Assembly: GCA_026989045.1 (NCBI GenBank)
Contig: JALSJY010000116.1
Location: forward strand, 1 to 18,371
Length of the DNA: 18,371 nt
Direction of reading: 5' to 3'
Origin: Hyphomicrobiales bacterium
GTDB lineage: Bacteria; Pseudomonadota; Alphaproteobacteria; Rhizobiales; Devosiaceae
The translations under genes and the position numbers were made by a program. The notes below the pieces were generated by a model. It did no database searches. It saw only the letters and a program-made list of their open reading frames with translations, and was not told the origin of the DNA. Position 1 is the stretch's first letter, and every line of letters begins with the position of its first letter. This document shows, one piece after another, positions 14,438-18,371 of this stretch.

Positions 14438-14475
14438 TTGCTAAACTTGAGCACTTGCTCAAGCTAAGTTAGCAA
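14438..14475. other. Strong stem-loop between the outer-membrane-protein gene and nadE
   Basis: TTGCTAA (14438-14444) pairs with TTAGCAA (14469-14475) and, inside it, CTTGAGC (14446-14452) pairs with GCTCAAG (14457-14463) around the loop ACTT. That makes 14 base pairs with an uneven internal loop. An alternative fold pairs ACTT (14445-14448) with AAGT (14466-14469). No T-tract follows directly, so it is not a standard intrinsic terminator. It may protect the 3' end of the upstream mRNA or act as an operator, since a weak TTGCTC-N17-TATGAC promoter (14455-14483) overlaps its right arm. Confidence 0.55.
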
Positions 14476-14517
14476 GGTATGACTTGCACATATTTTTCTT
14501 TTTTAAGTTGAAAATTT

Positions 14518-16182
14518 GTGATTGATAAACTTCGTATAACATTGGCACAGCTAAATCCAAGCGTTGGCGCTATTCAAGAAAATCTTGATATGGCGCTTGA
14601 AATGTTTGAAAAAGCACAGAAAGCTAATGCCGATATTTTGATGTTTTCTGAGCTGTTTTTAACTGGTTATTTCCCTGATGATTTATTGTTTAAGCCGCAA
14701 TTTATTGCTGATGCAATTGCAGGGGCAGAGCAGCTAGCTAAGGCAACAAGAAATTATGATTTTGCGCTTTTACTTCCAACAATTTGGCAAAAGAAGAATA
14801 GGCTTTATAATGCAATTATTCATGCCGCTAATGGTGAAATAAAAGATGTTCGTTTTAAGTATGAATTGCCTAATAATGATGTTTTTTATGAGAAACGCTA
14901 TTTTGTTGCAGGTAAATTGCCAAAGCCTGTAACCATTAAGGGCGTAAAAATTGGTCTGCCGATTTGTGAAGATATTTGGCACACGCCAGTTTGCAAAGCT
15001 TTAGCTAAAAAGGGTGCAGAATTATTACTCTGCCCTAATGGTTCACCCTATTGGAAGAATAAACATTATCAGCGCCGTGAGCTTGTGCGCTCAAGGGTTA
15101 AAGAAACTGGCCTTCCAATGTTATATCTAAACCAAGTTGGTGGGCAGGACGAATTGGTATTTGATGGTGCTTCTTTTGGATATAATGCCAAGGGTGAATT
15201 AGCATTTGAGGGTGAATCTTTTAAAGAAGATTTTATCATCACTGATTGGAAGCGCTTTAAAGATGGTTGGCATTTTGAAAAGGGACGCAATGTTGCGCTT
15301 GTTTCAACTGATGAAGCGCCATGGCGAGCTTGTGTTTTAGGATTGCGAGATTATATAAGAAAAAATGGCTTTCAGCGAGTTGTGCTTGGCCTGTCAGGTG
15401 GAATTGACTCTGCAATTGTTGCGGCAATTGCGGTTGATGCGTTGGGGGCAGAAAATGTGCATTGCATTATGTTACCCTATAAATATACTTCTGATGAAAG
15501 CCTTAAAGGTGCCAAACATTGCGCCAATAATCTTGGTGTGAGATATGATGTTATTGCAATAAACCAGCCAGTTGAAAAATCATTGCAAGAGCTAAATCCA
15601 ATATTTGAGGGTTTAGAGCCAGATGTGAGTGAGGAGAATATTCAATCTCGCATGCGTGGTTTAATTCTTATGGCTATTTCTAATAAGTTAGGCTCAATGC
15701 TTTTAACAACTGGCAACAAATCAGAAATGGCGGTTGGATATGCTACGATTTATGGTGATATGAATGGTGGTTTTAATCCAGTTAAAGACCTCAGCAAAAT
15801 GCAAGTCTATCATTTGGCTAATTGGCGCAATGAAAATAAGCCAGATGATTGTTATGGAAAAAGCGGTGAAATAATTCCGTTATCAATTATCAATAAAGCG
15901 CCAAGTGCTGAATTGGCTGAAGGGCAGTTAGATCAAGATAGCTTGCCCCCCTATCCTGTGCTTGATGCAATCTTAGAGGCGCTGGTTGAAAAAGAAATGT
16001 CGGTGGCGCAAATAGTTGCGCTTGGTTTTGACAGGGCGCTGGTCAAACGGATTGAGAAAATGCTATACTTGGCGGAATATAAACGCCAACAATCTGCTCT
16101 CGGCGTGAAACTTACTAAAAAAGCCTTTGGAATGGGAAGAAAATATCCCATTACTAATGGTTATCGTGATGAAAGTATATAA
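14518..16182 (+). CDS. nadE: Glutamine-dependent NAD+ synthetase
   Basis: Converts deamido-NAD+ to NAD+ using ATP and ammonia released from glutamine, the last step of NAD synthesis. The 554-residue product joins two domains. The N-terminal nitrilase-type glutaminase (1 to about 265) carries the Glu-Lys-Cys triad at Glu45 (MFSELFLTGY), Lys114 (FKYELPNN) and Cys150 (GLPICEDIW). The C-terminal synthetase has the PP-loop LGLSGGIDSAIVAAIA (290-305) and TTGNKSEMAVGYATIYGDMN. The start is GTG at 14518: the in-frame TGA at 14509 excludes anything longer, and the product then begins MIDKLRITLAQLNP as in its relatives. There is no strong Shine-Dalgarno sequence. The gltX ATG follows two bases after its stop, indicating an operon. 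The glutaminase domain means it can use glutamine directly, unlike ammonia-only NadE. Confidence 0.97.
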   Translation: MIDKLRITLAQLNPSVGAIQENLDMALEMFEKAQKANADILMFSELFLTGYFPDDLLFKPQFIADAIAGAEQLAKATRNYDFALLLPTIWQKKNRLYNAIIHAANGEIKDVRFKYELPNNDVFYEKRYFVAGKLPKPVTIKGVKIGLPICEDIWHTPVCKALAKKGAELLLCPNGSPYWKNKHYQRRELVRSRVKETGLPMLYLNQVGGQDELVFDGASFGYNAKGELAFEGESFKEDFIITDWKRFKDGWHFEKGRNVALVSTDEAPWRACVLGLRDYIRKNGFQRVVLGLSGGIDSAIVAAIAVDALGAENVHCIMLPYKYTSDESLKGAKHCANNLGVRYDVIAINQPVEKSLQELNPIFEGLEPDVSEENIQSRMRGLILMAISNKLGSMLLTTGNKSEMAVGYATIYGDMNGGFNPVKDLSKMQVYHLANWRNENKPDDCYGKSGEIIPLSIINKAPSAELAEGQLDQDSLPPYPVLDAILEALVEKEMSVAQIVALGFDRALVKRIEKMLYLAEYKRQQSALGVKLTKKAFGMGRKYPITNGYRDESI

Positions 16183-16184
16183 AC

Positions 16185-17513
16185 ATGACTAAAGTCCGCT
16201 TTGCCCCTTCCCCTACAGGAAGAATTCACCTTGGAAATGCCCGCACCGTGTTAGCTAATTGGCTATATGCCAAAGCAAATGATGGTGATTTTATTTTGCG
16301 CTTTGATGATACTGATAAAGAGCGCTCAAAGCCAGAATATGCTAGGGGCATTGAAGAAGATTTAGCTTGGCTTGGTGTAAAGCCTGCCAAAATAGTTGCG
16401 CAATCTGAGCGGTTTGATCTTTATGATGCGGCGCGTGATGAGTTGATTGCAATGGGTCGGCTTTATCCCTGTTATGAAAGCGGCGATGAATTAGATAGAA
16501 AACGCTCTCGCGCTAGAGCAATGGGGCGGCCACCAATTTATGATAGAGCCGCTTTATTGATGAGCGAAGAGGAAAAACAAGAGTTTGAAGCTAAGGGGCG
16601 TAAACCCCATTGGCGCTTTAAGTTAGACGGTAAACCAGTTGTTTTTAGCGATCTTATTCGCGGTGAGCAAACGGTCAACACAGCATCAATGTCTGACCCT
16701 GTCTTAATTCGTGAAGATGGCACATATTTATACACTTTGCCATCTGTGGTTGATGATCTTGATCTTGGCATTACTCATATTATTCGTGGTGAAGATCATG
16801 TGAGTAATTCTGGTGTGCAGGTTGAAATTTTTGAAGCTTTGGGTGGTAAAGCGCCAGTTTTTGCACATCATAATTTATTGAGTGATGAGCAGGGCAAGGG
16901 TTTATCAAAAAGGCTTGGATCTCTCTCGTTAATGAGTTTGCGTGAAGCAGGTTTTGAGCCAATGGCTATTGCGATTATGGCAATAATTACAGGAACAAGC
17001 CTGCCTGTTGAGCCAGTTGCATCGCTTGATGAGTTGGCTAAAAAGTTTGATTTTTCTATTATTTCGCGTGGGCCTGCTCGCTATAGCCAAGCGGAATTGG
17101 AAACATTAAATGCACGTATTTTGCATGATATGCCTTATGCTGAGGCTAAAACTCGCCTTGAGAAATTTGATTTGGCTAATGAAGATTTGTGGCTGACTTT
17201 ACGTGAAAATCTATCTAAATTTGATGATATTAAAGATTGGGCAAAGCTTGCAAATGGCCCAATTACACCAATCATTGCAAATGAGGATAAAGATTTTATT
17301 GAGTTGGCGGCAAAGAATTTACCTGCCGAGCCATGGGACCAAAACACTTGGGGTCAGTGGACAAAAGAGCTTAAGAGCCTGTCTGGACGTAAAGGGAAAA
17401 GCTTATTTATGCCGCTACGTTTAGCTTTAACTGGTCGCTCTGATGGCCCTGAACTTAAGAGTCTGTTGGTGCTGATAGGGCGTAAAGAGTGTTTGGCCCG
17501 ATTATCCGAATAG
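16185..17513 (+). CDS. gltX: Glutamate--tRNA ligase (short alphaproteobacterial type)
   Basis: Charges tRNA with glutamate in the cytoplasm. The 442-residue product is a class I synthetase with the HIGH-like motif FAPSPTGRIHLGNAR (6-20), FDDTDKERSK (40-49), LPSVVDDLDLGITHIIRGED (185-204) and the KMSKS-like KGLSKRLG (238-245). It ends GRKGKSLFMPLRLALTG then IGRKECLARLSE, a full C-terminus. Many alphaproteobacteria have two GluRS; this belongs to the shorter type, which lacks the zinc-binding cysteines. One of the pair often also charges tRNA-Gln with glutamate for GatCAB, but which does so here cannot be read from sequence. It is too long and too complete at the C-terminus to be GluQ-RS. Two bases after nadE and probably co-translated. 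Its last 59 bases overlap the convergent DUF2865 gene. Confidence 0.95.
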   Translation: MTKVRFAPSPTGRIHLGNARTVLANWLYAKANDGDFILRFDDTDKERSKPEYARGIEEDLAWLGVKPAKIVAQSERFDLYDAARDELIAMGRLYPCYESGDELDRKRSRARAMGRPPIYDRAALLMSEEEKQEFEAKGRKPHWRFKLDGKPVVFSDLIRGEQTVNTASMSDPVLIREDGTYLYTLPSVVDDLDLGITHIIRGEDHVSNSGVQVEIFEALGGKAPVFAHHNLLSDEQGKGLSKRLGSLSLMSLREAGFEPMAIAIMAIITGTSLPVEPVASLDELAKKFDFSIISRGPARYSQAELETLNARILHDMPYAEAKTRLEKFDLANEDLWLTLRENLSKFDDIKDWAKLANGPITPIIANEDKDFIELAAKNLPAEPWDQNTWGQWTKELKSLSGRKGKSLFMPLRLALTGRSDGPELKSLLVLIGRKECLARLSE

Positions 17514-18371
17514 TTTTACCGTTTGATGTGAATGTTTTAATTGGCTGTGTTGTTTTTGGCGCGGCAATTATTTGGGCTGGGCGCTCTTCGCCTTCTTGAT
17601 ATGGTCTAGCGCGAGGTAGAGGCACAAATATAGCTTTTGCTATCTCAGTGACAGTAATTTTTGTTTTTTGGCGTGGATCGCGAATTGGCATTGGGAAGCT
17701 CTGATCCTCAAACATTATCATTGTTCTTGCAAGGCCTGTGGTTTCATTTTTCACTAGTTCAAAAAAGCCAGATGATGTTTTTTTCTTAAAAATATCACTT
17801 GCAACAAATTCACGCCGATAAAGGAAAGCATTTGGTAATGATTTATAGGGAGTCCCAGCCAAATTTATCATTTTATCAGCGTCTTCACCTGGATTTTTGT
17901 GATAATAAAGCTCAACCTCAAACCCGTTCGATTGATCGGAGCAGGTTTTTTCATCATAGGCTAGATATTGCCTTGTGGTAGAAAAACTAATTGGCCAATA
18001 ATAACCATCAGAAACCCGCACACATAATGTTCTAATTGTATTTAAATCAATACGGACATTTGGAGCATCTGTTGTGAGGAGTCTTTGATCGTTACCAAAT
18101 AAAATATCGAATAATGATTTATTATTATTTTGAATTGAATTAAAAGTAGCAGAGCTTGGTTTGGTGCAAGTATTATTGGCAATTCTTTTCAAAACACCTT
18201 CACGCTGACGTGCTATAGTTTGGCCTGTGCTAATTTTGACCTGTGATTTTTTAAGGTCACTCCTTCCTCTAATAATAATTCTTGCTAGAGAACGGCATTG
18301 ACCAGTTAGTTTTTTCTTTGCTTTCAAAACTTTTTGGCAACCAGTTCTAACAAATTTCCTTTCAGTATCTT
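17455..18371 (-). CDS. DUF2865 family protein (5' end outside window)
   Basis: The frame runs from TAA 17457-17455 to the right edge without a stop, so the true start lies outside; the TTG at 18327 is not a convincing start because the frame continues upstream with 14 more codons (ending TERKFVRTGCQKV before that TTG). Counting from the TTG, a basic N-terminal part with a Cys at 11 (GQCRSLARI) and NNTC (51-54) precedes the DUF2865 domain: TLCVRVSDGYYWPISFSTTR (100-119), then CSDQSNGFEVELYYHKNPGED (from 129), AGTPYKSLPNAFLYRREF and a C-terminal KTIRIIGPNTLYAL. DUF2865 proteins are exported proteins of unknown function in rhizobia and relatives. As I remember the family, the domain usually reads RTCDGYFFPIS and C-x-x-x-CPGAE-x-x-LY; here both partner cysteines are Ser or Asn/Gly. 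The C-terminal GP motif shows the end is genuine, so the gltX overlap is real. Confidence 0.82.
   Translation of the reverse strand, partial: DTERKFVRTGCQKVLKAKKKLTGQCRSLARIIIRGRSDLKKSQVKISTGQTIARQREGVLKRIANNTCTKPSSATFNSIQNNNKSLFDILFGNDQRLLTTDAPNVRIDLNTIRTLCVRVSDGYYWPISFSTTRQYLAYDEKTCSDQSNGFEVELYYHKNPGEDADKMINLAGTPYKSLPNAFLYRREFVASDIFKKKTSSGFFELVKNETTGLARTMIMFEDQSFPMPIRDPRQKTKITVTEIAKAIFVPLPRARPYQEGEERPAQIIAAPKTTQPIKTFTSNGKTIRIIGPNTLYALSAPTDS

Noticed and set aside
14479..14511. Possible ten-codon leader peptide before nadE (MTCTYFSFLS)
   Set aside because: No usable ribosome binding site and no regulatory run of codons; the nearby stem-loop explains the region better.
1..18371. Mobile elements, CRISPR arrays, tRNA or rRNA genes, toxin-antitoxin or defence genes
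   Set aside because: Looked for on both strands; no transposase, regularly spaced repeats, cloverleaf or rRNA-like segment, and no paired small genes of that kind were seen.

Overview
The window looks like a piece of chromosome from an AT-rich alphaproteobacterium, most likely a low-GC member of the Hyphomicrobiales (Rhizobiales) near the Brucella/Bartonella side. The reasons are gene content and protein style: a DUF2865 protein (a family I know mainly from rhizobia and relatives), a TIGR02281-type membrane aspartic protease, a DivJ/PleC/PdhS-style histidine kinase, a class II DAHP synthase, a second-type GluRS, and the order rpiA - DUF2059 - gor. I cannot name a genus. No rRNA, tRNA, transposase, CRISPR array or phage gene is visible. 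Genes are dense and nearly all intact, so this is core chromosome rather than an island.

Layout. 1-1292 (+): the 3' tail of a probable DEAD-box RNA helicase, then dusA. 1287-3268 (-): cobS, a TIGR02281 aspartic protease translationally coupled to it, and a DUF302 gene; this run meets dusA tail to tail. 3329-4360 (+): cobT, divergent from cobS. The two cobalamin genes supply the last steps of nucleotide-loop assembly: CobT makes alpha-ribazole phosphate and CobS joins it to adenosylcobinamide-GDP. 4370-5902 (-): a six-helix sensor histidine kinase. 5988-6524 (+): a membrane-anchored thermonuclease-like protein. 6628-7107 (+): a DecR-type Lrp/AsnC regulator with a near-consensus Lrp operator just upstream. 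7220-7813 (-): an L,D-transpeptidase.

8068-9311 (+): rpiA and a secreted DUF2059 protein, closed by a strong intrinsic terminator. 9412-10791 (+): glutathione reductase gor. 10792-11135 is the only long gene-poor gap; it holds a possible broken small membrane-protein gene and an odd set of tandem pentamers. 11136-11855 (-): a VIT1/CCC1 iron/manganese transporter with a recognisable promoter. 12038-13378 (+): class II DAHP synthase, the entry to the shikimate pathway. 13463-14419 (+): an outer-membrane beta-barrel protein whose ribosome binding site lies in a hairpin. 14518-17513 (+): nadE and gltX two bases apart. 17455 to the right edge (-): a DUF2865 protein overlapping the gltX 3' end by 59 bases and running out of the window.

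I see no multi-gene defence or otherwise new system. The observations most worth checking are regulatory: the Lrp-like operator (which also argues for a GTG start), the hairpin over the outer-membrane-protein ribosome binding site, a perfect 12-bp inverted repeat between the L,D-transpeptidase and rpiA, a stem-loop upstream of nadE, and the frame-broken small membrane ORF after gor.
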